Under the pieces are notes generated by a model. It saw only the letters and a program-made list of their open reading frames with translations, did not search any database and was not told the DNA's origin. 15,504 nt of DNA from positions 1-15,504 of the forward strand of contig JABFVX010000037.1 in assembly GCA_013362555.1 (NCBI GenBank), given 5' to 3'. The translations under genes and the position numbers were made by a program. This DNA comes from Mycobacteriaceae bacterium (GTDB taxonomy: Bacteria > Actinomycetota > Actinomycetes > Mycobacteriales > Mycobacteriaceae). The stretch's first letter is position 1. Each line of letters opens with the position of its first letter. This document shows, in pieces, positions 1-8,178 of the stretch.

Positions 1-4
1 GCTG

Positions 5-32
5 CGGGTGTGAACGCGCACTACGGGTGTGA
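5..32. repeat. Short direct repeat at window edge
   Basis: The 9-mer CGGGTGTGA occurs at 5-13 and again at 24-32, just downstream of the aldo/keto reductase stop codon. It does not match the palindrome family found elsewhere in the window. It may be part of a larger element cut by the window edge; no function can be assigned. Confidence 0.3.
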
Positions 33-37
33 CTACG

Positions 38-1105
38 TCAGGAGTTTTGGACTTTCAGGTCGCCGAAGGTGACGCTGCGGGTCAGCGGCAGGGCCAGGAA
101 GTCGTGCGGGAAGCCGAGTTCGACCGCGCCGGCCTCGTCGAGGCGGGCGAGGTGGGCGGCGGTGAACTCGACATCCAGCGCGCCCAGGTTGTCCTCCAGC
201 TGGTCCGGCGTGCGCGCGCCGATGATGGGCGCGGTGACCGCGGGATTGCGCAGCGTCCACGCCAAAGCCACCTGGGCGGGCGTGGCGCCGAGTTCGGCCG
301 CCACCGCGCCGACGACGTCGGCGATGTCGAGGGCGCGCTCGGTGAGGGAACCGTTGCCCGCGGCGACGTTCTTGCGGGTGCCCACGGCCGAGGCCGCGGC
401 GGTGTGATCCAGGTCCGCCCTGCTGTATTTGCCGGTCAGCACGCCGCTGCCCAGCGGCGACCAGGGCACCACGCCCAAGCCCAGCTCGCGCGCCATCGGG
501 ATGAGGTCGCGTTCCACCGTCCGCTCGATCAAGCTGTAGGGAATCTGCAGTGCGATCAGCGGGGACCAGCCGCGCAGGTCGGCGATGGCCTGCATGCGCG
601 ACACCTGCCAGGCGGGCGTGTCCGAAATGGCGACATAGAGCACCTTGCCCGCGCGGACCACGTCGTCGAGGCCGCGCAGCACCTCCTCCACGGGAGTGAG
701 GAAGTCCCAGGCGTGCAGGTACAGCACGTCGATGTAATCGGTGCGCAGGTTGCGCAAGCTGGCCTCCACCGCCCCGGTCAGACTCTTGCGGTGGTTGCCG
801 CCGGAGTTCGGGTCGGCGGGATTGCGCAACATCGTGTACTTGGTGGCGAGCACCAGGGCTTCTCGGTTGTCGGCGGTGAATTCGCCGAGCAGCTGCTCGG
901 ACTCGCCGCCGGTGTACATACTTGCGGTGTCGATGAAGTTGCCGCCGCGCTCGACATAGATGTCGAACACCTTGCGGGCCTCGTCGCGGTCCGAACCCCA
1001 GCCCCAGCTGGTGCCGAAAGTCATCGTGCCCAGCGCCAGCGGAGACACCCGCAGGCCGGAACGCCCCAGGGTGCGGTAGGTGTCGAGGGTGAGCTTCGCG
1101 GTCAT
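38..1105 (-). CDS. Aldo/keto reductase
   Basis: NAD(P)H-dependent oxidoreductase of the aldo/keto reductase superfamily, a cytosolic (alpha/beta)8 barrel of 355 residues, slightly longer than the usual 310-340. The catalytic tetrad is recognisable: Asp59 (GNFIDTA), Tyr64 (SMYTGGESE), Lys89 (VLATKY) and His131 (LYLHAWD). The C-terminal cofactor-binding segment APIIGARTPDQLEDNLGAL is typical of the family. The barrel opens with RTLGRSGLRVSPLALGTMTF, as in the YajO/AKR11-13 type group. The ATG at 1105 is preceded on the minus strand by GGAG, supporting this start. The physiological substrate cannot be told from sequence. The gene diverges from the XRE regulator at 1298, which may control it, with palindrome R1 lying between the two. 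Confidence 0.95.
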   Translation of the reverse strand: MTAKLTLDTYRTLGRSGLRVSPLALGTMTFGTSWGWGSDRDEARKVFDIYVERGGNFIDTASMYTGGESEQLLGEFTADNREALVLATKYTMLRNPADPNSGGNHRKSLTGAVEASLRNLRTDYIDVLYLHAWDFLTPVEEVLRGLDDVVRAGKVLYVAISDTPAWQVSRMQAIADLRGWSPLIALQIPYSLIERTVERDLIPMARELGLGVVPWSPLGSGVLTGKYSRADLDHTAAASAVGTRKNVAAGNGSLTERALDIADVVGAVAAELGATPAQVALAWTLRNPAVTAPIIGARTPDQLEDNLGALDVEFTAAHLARLDEAGAVELGFPHDFLALPLTRSVTFGDLKVQNS

Positions 1106-1215
1106 GTCGTTCTCCGTCTCGGTCGTCCTGCTGCCACCGAGTCTGGTTCCGCGCGGCCACCCGAGTAAGGGAAGGATCTTCCTGGGAAAGCGAGTCCCAG
1201 GCTCCTGCGTTCAAA

Positions 1216-1270
1216 CTTCCAGAATGACCCGTGACGTGCGCCCAACGCACGTCACGGGTCATTCTGGAAG
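1216..1270. repeat. Intergenic palindrome R1 (perfect 25-bp arms)
   Basis: Arms at 1216-1240 and 1246-1270 are perfect reverse complements over 25 bp, with loop CCCAA at 1241-1245. This is the best-preserved member of the seven-copy family with ends TCCAGAATGACCC and GGGTCATTCTGGA. It sits between two divergent genes, so it is not placed as a terminator. Its right end is only about 27 bp from the regulator start codon, so it overlaps the place where that gene's promoter should be. Confidence 0.97.
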
Positions 1271-1297
1271 ATGCTGTGGAGCGTTAGGATGGGCGGG

Positions 1298-2146
1298 ATG
1301 ACGGGCACAGCGAAGACCACTGCGGAACTGGCGGCCTTCCTGCGGACCCGGCGCGAGCGGCTCGATCCGAGCGACTTCGGCCTGCCGCAGCGCCGCACCG
1401 CCCGCCGCACTCCCGGGCTGCGCCGCGAGGAGGTAGCCGAGTTGGCCGGCGTGAGCACCGACTACGTCGTGCGGCTCGAGCAAGGCCGCGGCCTGCGTCC
1501 CTCGCCCGAGGTGCTCGGCGCCCTCGCCCAGGCGCTGCGCCTCAACGCCGACGAGCGCACCTACCTGTTCGACCTGGCGCAGCAGCGCATGCCGACCCGC
1601 GCCAAACCCGGTCCCACCCCCACGCCCGCCCTGGCGATGCTGGTGGCAGACCTGTCCCCGCTGCCCGCCATGCTCATCAACCACCGTTACGACATCCTCG
1701 CGTGGAACCGCGAAATGTCGCTGCTGGTGGTCGATTTCGACAGTCTGCCGCAGCACAGCCGCAATTCGATGTGGCTGTGCCTGCTGCACCCCGACATGAA
1801 GGAGTTCTACGCCGAGCGGCAGCGGGTGATCCGCGAAGGCATCGCCGACCTGCGCGCCGCGTGGGCCGCCCACCCCGAGGACACCAAGCTGGCCGACCTC
1901 ATCGCCGAATTCACCGCGGAAAGCCCGGAATTCGCCGAGGCCTGGAGTCAGCGTGACGTCCGGGTCGGCGGCCGCGGCGTAAAACCCCTGCGCCACCCCG
2001 AAGTCGGCCCCCTGACCGTCACCTACGAGGTCTTGATCCCCATGCAGGAACCGGACCTGCGCCTGGTCATCTACCGCCCCGCCGACGACGCCTCCCACGC
2101 GGCCCTGACCCGCCTGACCTCCTGGCACCGAGTACCTCCAGAATGA
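1298..2146 (+). CDS. XRE-family regulator with MmyB-like ligand-binding domain
   Basis: DNA-binding transcriptional regulator, 282 residues from ATG 1298. An N-terminal XRE helix-turn-helix covers about residues 11-85, including PGLRREEVAELAGVSTDY and the recognition-side VVRLEQGRGLRPSP. The rest is a C-terminal PAS-like domain of the MmyB type (MLINHRYDILAWNREMSLLV is characteristic), a family thought to bind small ligands such as fatty acids. An ATG at 1289 preceded by GGAG (1278-1281) is an equally possible start, giving three more residues. The gene diverges from the aldo/keto reductase; by analogy with similar pairs it may regulate it. The stop TGA (2144-2146) lies inside palindrome R2, which supplies the last residues, PE. 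Confidence 0.93.
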   Translation: MTGTAKTTAELAAFLRTRRERLDPSDFGLPQRRTARRTPGLRREEVAELAGVSTDYVVRLEQGRGLRPSPEVLGALAQALRLNADERTYLFDLAQQRMPTRAKPGPTPTPALAMLVADLSPLPAMLINHRYDILAWNREMSLLVVDFDSLPQHSRNSMWLCLLHPDMKEFYAERQRVIREGIADLRAAWAAHPEDTKLADLIAEFTAESPEFAEAWSQRDVRVGGRGVKPLRHPEVGPLTVTYEVLIPMQEPDLRLVIYRPADDASHAALTRLTSWHRVPPE

Positions 2147-2188
2147 CCCGTTAGGTGCGCTCAACGCACGCTATGGGTCATTCGGGAG
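2136..2188. repeat. Intergenic palindrome R2 (imperfect)
   Basis: Arms at 2136-2159 and 2165-2188 with loop CTCAA (2160-2164). The outer AGAATGACCC/GGGTCATTC and inner GTGCG/CGCAC parts pair, while three central positions and one near the outer end do not. The left arm overlaps the 3' end of the regulator gene and contains its stop codon. The right end is about 45 bp upstream of the fumC start. Confidence 0.92.
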
Positions 2189-2232
2189 GCAGCTTCCGCC
2201 GGTCCGGGGGTCGCGCGGGTAGCGTCGAGGGA

Positions 2233-3632
<1,400 letters not shown>

Positions 3633-3642
<10 letters not shown>

Positions 3643-3683
3643 CCCGTACGGTGCGCCCAGCGCACATCGTGGGTCATTCTGGA
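3633..3683. repeat. Intergenic palindrome R3
   Basis: Arms at 3633-3655 and 3661-3683 with loop CCCAG (3656-3660). Central bases form a three-base internal loop flanked by G-T wobbles, while the outer 13 bp and inner 5 bp pair. It carries the fumC stop codon and could act as a 3'-end hairpin of the fumC mRNA, but no T-run follows. Confidence 0.93.
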
Positions 3684-3711
3684 ATCGTTTGTCGAGAGTT
3701 CGGGGACAGGC

Positions 3712-3744
3712 GGAAGGGCCGGGATTACCCTTCCCGGCCCTTCC
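3712..3744. terminator. Strong GC-rich hairpin between fumC and tRNA-Lys
   Basis: GGAAGGGCCGGGA (3712-3724) and its exact complement (3732-3744) flank a 7-nt loop, giving a 13-bp stem. It lies 3 nt beyond the 3' end of the minus-strand tRNA-Lys gene and downstream of fumC on the plus strand. It is therefore well placed to end transcription from both sides. No clear U-tract follows on either strand, which is common for actinobacterial terminators. Confidence 0.75.
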
Positions 3745-3746
3745 TG

Positions 3747-3818
3747 TTAAGCGAGTGGGATTCGCACCCACGTCCGTCGGATTAAGAGTCCGATGCTCTG
3801 CTACTGAGCTATCGCCTG
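3747..3818 (-). tRNA. tRNA-Lys(CTT), atypical
   Basis: A full cloverleaf can be drawn on the minus strand. Acceptor strands are 3818-3812 and 3754-3748 with a C1-A72 mismatch. The D arm is GCTC/GAGC with loop AGTAGCA (3805-3799). The anticodon stem is TCGGA/TCCGA with loop CTCTTAA, so the anticodon is CTT (3786-3784). The variable loop is 5 nt, the T arm is GTGGG/CCCAC with loop TGCGAAT (3766-3760), and the discriminator is A at 3747. CCA is not encoded. Deviations: G18 is A, T55 of the T loop is G, and the first pair is C-A. The G15-C48 pair and G19/C56 are kept. It directly follows the permuted tRNA-like RNA. It may be a functional specialised lysine tRNA, a tRNA-like RNA, or a decaying copy; a normal housekeeping tRNA-Lys is expected elsewhere. 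Confidence 0.85.
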
Positions 3819-3960
3819 TCCACCTGGGATCGATTCTCCGCCAGAGTGATTCAGCGTGACATATCCCTGCGCGCTGCCATTGCGCCAAGGCGGCACGGTG
3901 GAGCCGCCTCCAGGACTCGAACCTGGAACCTCAGGGGTGCGTAGGCACCACGCCGGTGGA
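3819..3960 (-). ncRNA. YrlA-type Y RNA-like ncRNA / circularly permuted tRNA-Gly-like gene
   Basis: Reading the minus strand: CCCTG (3936-3932), variable AGGTT, T arm CCAGG-TTCGAGT-CCTGG (3926-3910), AGGCGGC (3909-3903), T73 and CCA (3901-3899), linker CCGT, then GCCGCCT (3894-3888), TG, D arm GCGC-AATGGCA-GCGC (3885-3871), G26, and CAGGG (3869-3865). GCCGCCT pairs perfectly with AGGCGGC and CAGGG with CCCTG. A canonical tRNA therefore results if the halves are swapped, with T8, A14, G18G19, A21 and TTCGA all present. G1-C72, C2-G71 and U73 fit bacterial glycine identity. Leader GCGTG (3953-3949) pairs with trailer CACGC (3858-3854), and TCCACC (3960-3955) with GGTGGA (3824-3819), extending the anticodon stem and closing the RNA. 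No anticodon loop is formed. Permuted tRNA-like modules of this kind are known in bacterial YrlA Y RNAs, which bind Ro60 (TROVE) protein. No Ro60 gene is in the window. The ends are inferred from pairing. Confidence 0.72.
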
Positions 3961-4009
3961 TCGTCGATCGATGGAGTTATGAGCTTGGAGCAATAATCTG
4001 AGCTTCGCT

Positions 4010-4030
4010 GCGGGTCCTGGCAGCACCCGC
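4010..4030 (-). other. Hairpin in the leader of the RNA unit
   Basis: GCGGGT (4010-4015) pairs with ACCCGC (4025-4030) around a 9-nt loop. It lies between the 4094-4828 gene and the permuted tRNA-like RNA. I found no complete cloverleaf in 3961-4060 on either strand. The stretch may hold the promoter or 5' part of the ncRNA transcript, but no convincing -35/-10 pair was recognised. Confidence 0.45.
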
Positions 4031-4066
4031 GGTTGAGTCTGACATTGAGGTTCAGCTTGTGCTCCA

Positions 4067-4080
4067 TCCCCCGAAGGGGA
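4067..4080 (-). other. cUUCGg-capped hairpin after the unknown gene
   Basis: Read on the minus strand this is TCCCC-TTCG-GGGGA, a 5-bp stem closed by the very stable C(UUCG)G tetraloop, starting 13 nt past the stop codon of the 4094-4828 gene. It lacks a following U-run, so it may be a 3'-end stabiliser or a weak terminator before the RNA genes. Confidence 0.5.
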
Positions 4081-4093
4081 AGTCTTCAGGGTA

Positions 4094-4828
4094 CTACCCG
4101 AACAGGTACCCGAGGATTGCGTTGCCCGGCTTCACATCCGACACCACGGCCGAGTTCGCGGCCTCGCGGGCCGTGCGGACCGCGTCGAGCAGAGCGCCCA
4201 GGCGCTGCTTGACGTCGCCGACTTCCTTCGCGGGCAGCGCGCCGGAGAACTTCGTCGTGGTCCAGCGGCCCACCACGATGTCCTCGTGGTACACCTGCAC
4301 CTGCGCCGGGTGCTTGTCGGTCGCCTCGGCCAGCACGTGGTTGCGCGGGACCTTCTTGGTGCGCACCGTCTGCGACGGCTCGGTCGCGTAGCAGTCCGAG
4401 ACCTCGTCGAACGACCACGACTCGGCCGGGTCCAGGGTCGGCAGCTTGGCGACGAACTGCTTGAGCTCGAGCAGCTGCTTCTCCAGGAACAGCAGGTAGG
4501 TCACCGGCAGGTCGCGAGCCAGGGTGACGCCGTCCACGACCACGTCCGCCCGCGCCGCGCAGTTGGCGGTGTCCTTGGTGGCGGTCACGTCGAGCAGTCG
4601 GGCCAGCGTGGCGGTGACCTCGCTGATCACCTCGCGGGTGCGGACCTGCACGCGCTTGGACTCCGGCGGCAGCTCCTCGCCCATGTCGTCGTGCGGACGG
4701 TACGTGCGGGCGATGCCGGTCTGCAGTTCGGTCTTCGCCACCCGCTGGTACGCGGCCGCCAAGTCGGCGTTCGCCTGCGCCTTGGCGCCCTTCTCGAGCG
4801 CGATGAGCTGATTCAGCTTGGTGGACAT
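4094..4828 (-). CDS. Conserved actinobacterial protein of unknown function (DUF7873-like)
   Basis: A 244-residue soluble protein with no signal peptide or membrane segment. I recognise it from memory as a family conserved in Streptomyces and relatives (DUF7873; name recalled, not checked). Conserved-looking blocks are MSTKLNQLIALEKG at the N-terminus, RTYRPHDD and ELPPESKRVQVR (about 48-68), the DVTATKD/NCAARADVVVDG region (about 85-105), VTYLLFLEKQLLEL, VRTKKVPRNHVLAEATDKHP, and the C-terminal GYLFG. The many Lys/Arg motifs would suit RNA or nucleotide binding, but no catalytic motif is identified. ATG 4828 is chosen because GGGAG lies upstream and the family begins MSTKLNQ; an open frame continues 25 codons further. 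It is co-oriented with and 133 bp upstream of the permuted tRNA-like RNA and the tRNA-Lys, so a shared transcript or functional link is plausible. Confidence 0.88.
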   Translation of the reverse strand: MSTKLNQLIALEKGAKAQANADLAAAYQRVAKTELQTGIARTYRPHDDMGEELPPESKRVQVRTREVISEVTATLARLLDVTATKDTANCAARADVVVDGVTLARDLPVTYLLFLEKQLLELKQFVAKLPTLDPAESWSFDEVSDCYATEPSQTVRTKKVPRNHVLAEATDKHPAQVQVYHEDIVVGRWTTTKFSGALPAKEVGDVKQRLGALLDAVRTAREAANSAVVSDVKPGNAILGYLFG

Positions 4829-4947
4829 GGTTTTTCTTCTCCCTCTCGGTCGCCTCCCCGACGACTCGAAACACCGTATCCAACCCCCCCGCCCCGACAC
4901 CACCGATTTTCGGCCCCGCGTCGGGCGTTAGTGAGTGCTTCAGAACG

Positions 4948-4998
4948 TCCAGAATGACCCGTGACGTGCATCCAACGCACGTCACGGGTCATTCTGGA
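4948..4998. repeat. Intergenic palindrome R4
   Basis: Arms at 4948-4969 and 4977-4998 pair perfectly over 22 bp around the loop ATCCAAC. An A-C mismatch at the loop end is the only change from R1. It lies between two divergent genes, the unknown protein (minus) and the NACHT protein (plus). Confidence 0.96.
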
Positions 4999-5072
4999 GG
5001 TTTGCAACCCAGCCACCTGAGTTCTCAAACACGCTCTAAGCGGGGCGGTCGGCACAGTAGGGTCGGGAACAA

Positions 5073-8015
5073 ATGGGCAGCGGGGACACCAAATCGGGGC
5101 TCTGGCCGAATGTCGCGTCGGCGGGGGCGGTCGCGTCATTGTTCGGCGGCGCCGTGTGGAAGCACGAACTCGTGGTCGGACATCCGATTCCGGCGGCCGC
5201 GCTGCTGGTCGGCGGAGCCTGCGCGGTGGCGCTCGTCCGGTTCGCCGGGCCGCCCGCGCGGCAGGTTCGCGACTACTACCAGCGCCGAGCGACCCAAGCC
5301 GTCGCCGAGACAATACTGGTGCGGCTCTCCGGCCACGACCGCCGCTACCGGCGCTGGATCATCACCTACCTCAACCGGGTCGACCTGCGCGGCTTGATCA
5401 CTGTGCCCAGCGCCCCACCGTCTTTCGACGACGTGTACGTCGACGTCGACTTGGTCGAGCGCTCGCTGCACAAGGTCAAGGTCGATTTGGTGAACTACGA
5501 GCCCGGCGGCCACCGCCGATCCATCGACACGTGGCTGTCCGGCGACGATCCGGTCGCCCTGATGGTCATCGGCGCCCCCGGCAGCGGCAAGACCACGCTG
5601 CTGCGCCACGTCGCGCTGCTGGCCTGCCGCAAGCGCTACGGCCGCCGCACGGTGCCGGTTCTGCTCAGCCTGCGCGAACACGTCGACGCCATCGCCAGAG
5701 ACGAGTCCGCGGACCTGGCTGAGCTCGCCGCCGCCGCGGGTCCCAAACAGCTTCCCGCGGACTGGTTTCGGTCGCGCCTCGAGCACGGCCGCTGCGTTGT
5801 GCTGCTGGACGGGCTCGACGAGATGCCCGCGCGGCGACGCGTCGCCACGCTGAAGTGGGCGCAGCGGCAGATCCACGACTATGCCCGCAACCACTTCGTG
5901 GTCACCTCCCGCAAACACGGCTACGCCCCCGCCGCCATCGACGCCGCGACGGTGTTGCAGACGTGCCAGTTCACTCCCGCGCAGTCGGCGCGGTTCGCAC
6001 ATGCCTGGTACCAGAGCGCCAAAGGCTCCGACGCCGAGGCGGCGGAGTTCCTGGCCAAGGTGGACAGCCACGCCGCGTTGCGCGCGCTCGCGGTCAATCC
6101 GCTGCTGCTGACGATGATGGTCAACGTCCACCGTGAGCGGCAGTCGCTGCCGGACAGCCGAGTTCAGCTGTACCGGGAGATCTGCGAGGTGCTGCTGTGG
6201 CGGCGGCGCGAGGTGAAGAAGCTGCCCGCGACCTTCGGACAGCGCAGCCAGCAGCACGTGTTGCAGGCGCTGGCGCTGGCCATGATGCTGATGCCGGACC
6301 GGGTGCGGGAACTGCCCGAGCGGCGAGCGCGCGAGATCGTCGCTCCGGTGCTGTCCCGCATCGACGACGCGCCGCCGGCCGCTGCCTTTCTCACCACGGC
6401 GGCACAGGACGGCATGCTGATCCGCCCCGAGCCGGACGTGATCATGTTCGCCCACCCCACTTTTCAGGAGTTCCTGGCAGCTCTGGAGATTCACGACCGC
6501 GGCCGGGTGGACATTCTCGCCGACAATGTCGAGGACGACTGGTGGTACGAGACCACGTTGTTCTACGCCGCCGAGCGGGAGGCGGACGCGATCGTCGAGG
6601 CGTGCCTGCGATCGCAGTCGGTGGCCGCGCTGGCACTGGCCTTCGACTGCGTCGAATCCCGCGCCAACCTGGCGCCCGCGCTGCGCGCGCGGCTCACCGC
6701 CCTGCTCGACGAGCCGACGACGGCCGCGGCCGATCCGGACCGCCGCGACCTGTTCCAGATCCAGCTGACCAGGCATCTGCGCAAGGTGATCGACACCGTC
6801 GACGACAAGCACTGTGTGCCGCCGATTCCGCGGGCCTTGTTCCGACTGTTTCTGGTGGACAACGACATCGACGACCGTTCGGCCGCGCAGGCGCGGCCCG
6901 AGCTGCCCGCTGCCTGCGTCCGCTTCGACGAGGCGGCCGCGTTCACCGAGTGGGCGAACCTGCTCCTCGAGACCGACGGATATCGCCTGCCGGGCGCGGC
7001 GGAAGTGGCCGACCTCGCGGCGCGCGGGCTGCTCGGAACTCCTGCTCACACAGTGTGGTTGGAGCCGCACGAGCAGCAGGCCCGACTGTGGACTCCGGAG
7101 GGCGTGGAGCATCCCTACGATTTCGAACTCGCCGACGCCGTCGACGAGAGCGCCTTCCTCTGGTTCGCGATCGGCAACGAGCTGGCCACCGCCCGCGACC
7201 TCGTGGACGCGACGTACCTGGCCGCGGACAAGCCGCTGCAGACCATCAGCGACATCGAGACCGCCCTCGGCAACGCGAAAGCCTGGTCCGCAGCGCTGCA
7301 CCCGCGGCTCGCCGCCGATCTTGCCGAACTCGAGACGCGCGCACGCAGAGTCCAGATCGATTTTCACATGCTCGAACTCAAGGGCGCCCTCGACGAAACG
7401 CTGGAGCGGCACCCGAGCCTCGCCGTCGGCCTCGCCACCGCGCTCGCGCCGTACCTGCGGGTGGTGATGCTGCCCGGCGAACCCACCGAATACCGTTCTC
7501 GCGCATACAGCAGCTGGCCGGTGACGGCCGCCATTCCGGCCATGGCGGCGGTATCCGCGGCGCTGAAGGCGGTCACGCTGCCGAAATCCAAAGCCACCGC
7601 GGAAACCTTCCGAGCGACGCTCACCGGCGCGCTGGTGCGGGCCGCCGGATTCCCGGCCGGAACCCCGCCGCACCGGCCCACGGACGAACCGCTGCCCGAC
7701 CTGCTCGACGTCGGCTGGGCGCTGATGACGGAGAAGCTGGCGGGTGCGGCCCACACCGGCAGACTGGCAGACCAGGTCATTCAGGTAGCGGCGCCGGTGT
7801 TCCGGCGCACCGGCCAACTGAGTCCGATGAAGGCGGGCCTCGTCCGGCTCGCGGCGCTGTGCCTCGCGGCCGACGCCGAAGCCGAGCACGATTCGGCCGC
7901 CGCGGACATCTTCCGCCGCGTCGCCGTCGAGGTGACGGTACTCGAGCGGATCGGGTCGGCGCCGGACCGGAATCCGGTTCTGGTGCTCACCGTAGGCCAG
8001 CCGCTCGCCCACTGA
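5073..8015 (+). CDS. NACHT-domain NTPase with N-terminal membrane segments
   Basis: STAND-class signalling ATPase/GTPase, 980 residues. Two hydrophobic stretches at about 15-29 and 39-55 suggest an N-terminal membrane hairpin. The NACHT domain follows: Walker A GAPGSGKTT (167-175), Walker B VVLLDGLDE (242-250), sensor VVTSR (276-280), the NPLLLTMM helix (342-349), and the FAHPTFQEFLAALEI segment (459-473) that usually ends the winged-helix part. Residues about 585-652 (ALFRLFL, AAAFTEWANLL, then GYRLPGAAEVADLAARG) resemble a worn formylglycine-generating-enzyme/SUMF1-like fold. The remaining 300 residues are unrecognised, with no LRR, TPR or WD repeats seen. Bacterial NACHT proteins often act in phage defence or signalling as oligomerising sensors; that role is inference here. 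The ATG at 5073 has only a weak GGGAA upstream; GTG starts further on cannot be excluded. Confidence 0.9.
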   Translation: MGSGDTKSGLWPNVASAGAVASLFGGAVWKHELVVGHPIPAAALLVGGACAVALVRFAGPPARQVRDYYQRRATQAVAETILVRLSGHDRRYRRWIITYLNRVDLRGLITVPSAPPSFDDVYVDVDLVERSLHKVKVDLVNYEPGGHRRSIDTWLSGDDPVALMVIGAPGSGKTTLLRHVALLACRKRYGRRTVPVLLSLREHVDAIARDESADLAELAAAAGPKQLPADWFRSRLEHGRCVVLLDGLDEMPARRRVATLKWAQRQIHDYARNHFVVTSRKHGYAPAAIDAATVLQTCQFTPAQSARFAHAWYQSAKGSDAEAAEFLAKVDSHAALRALAVNPLLLTMMVNVHRERQSLPDSRVQLYREICEVLLWRRREVKKLPATFGQRSQQHVLQALALAMMLMPDRVRELPERRAREIVAPVLSRIDDAPPAAAFLTTAAQDGMLIRPEPDVIMFAHPTFQEFLAALEIHDRGRVDILADNVEDDWWYETTLFYAAEREADAIVEACLRSQSVAALALAFDCVESRANLAPALRARLTALLDEPTTAAADPDRRDLFQIQLTRHLRKVIDTVDDKHCVPPIPRALFRLFLVDNDIDDRSAAQARPELPAACVRFDEAAAFTEWANLLLETDGYRLPGAAEVADLAARGLLGTPAHTVWLEPHEQQARLWTPEGVEHPYDFELADAVDESAFLWFAIGNELATARDLVDATYLAADKPLQTISDIETALGNAKAWSAALHPRLAADLAELETRARRVQIDFHMLELKGALDETLERHPSLAVGLATALAPYLRVVMLPGEPTEYRSRAYSSWPVTAAIPAMAAVSAALKAVTLPKSKATAETFRATLTGALVRAAGFPAGTPPHRPTDEPLPDLLDVGWALMTEKLAGAAHTGRLADQVIQVAAPVFRRTGQLSPMKAGLVRLAALCLAADAEAEHDSAAADIFRRVAVEVTVLERIGSAPDRNPVLVLTVGQPLAH

Positions 8016-8060
8016 CCACCGCATTCGACACTGCACCCAGAGTGCACCCAGCAACTACGT

Positions 8061-8096
8061 GGCTGACACTGTCGTTGGTGCATTCGGCTGACACTG
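8061..8096. promoter_or_regulatory. Direct repeat upstream of the oxygenase operon
   Basis: GGCTGACACTG occurs at 8061-8071 and 8086-8096, 25 bp start to start. A related GCATTCGACACTGC occurs about 40 bp upstream of the first copy, and GCATTCGGCTGACACTGC overlaps the second. Repeats 2 to 2.5 helical turns apart in the 163-bp gap before a new operon suggest a regulator binding site. No regulator gene is adjacent, and this is a guess from spacing. Confidence 0.4.
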
Positions 8097-8178
8097 CGGG
8101 GCACGAAGCGCTACCGTGGTCGGCAGTGCGCGGGGTGAGTTCGAATGCATGCGCATCAATAACCTTGGAGCGCAGTAG

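Noticed and set aside
3819..3960. Permuted RNA read as a two-piece tmRNA
   Set aside because: The permutation is similar, but the D arm has a full 4-bp stem, the acceptor is not the GGGGC/GCUCC type of tmRNA, and there is no tag-peptide reading frame.
3819..4030. tRNA interrupted by an intron (126 nt, 5' strand GCTGCCA at 4024)
   Set aside because: That acceptor pairing is imperfect, no D arm or anticodon stem fits, and the stretch is too short for a group I intron. The downstream GCCGCCT half pairs perfectly instead.
3801..4067. 88-residue open frame on the minus strand
   Set aside because: It runs through the permuted tRNA-like RNA and into tRNA-Lys and has no recognisable protein features; the RNA explanation accounts for the sequence better.
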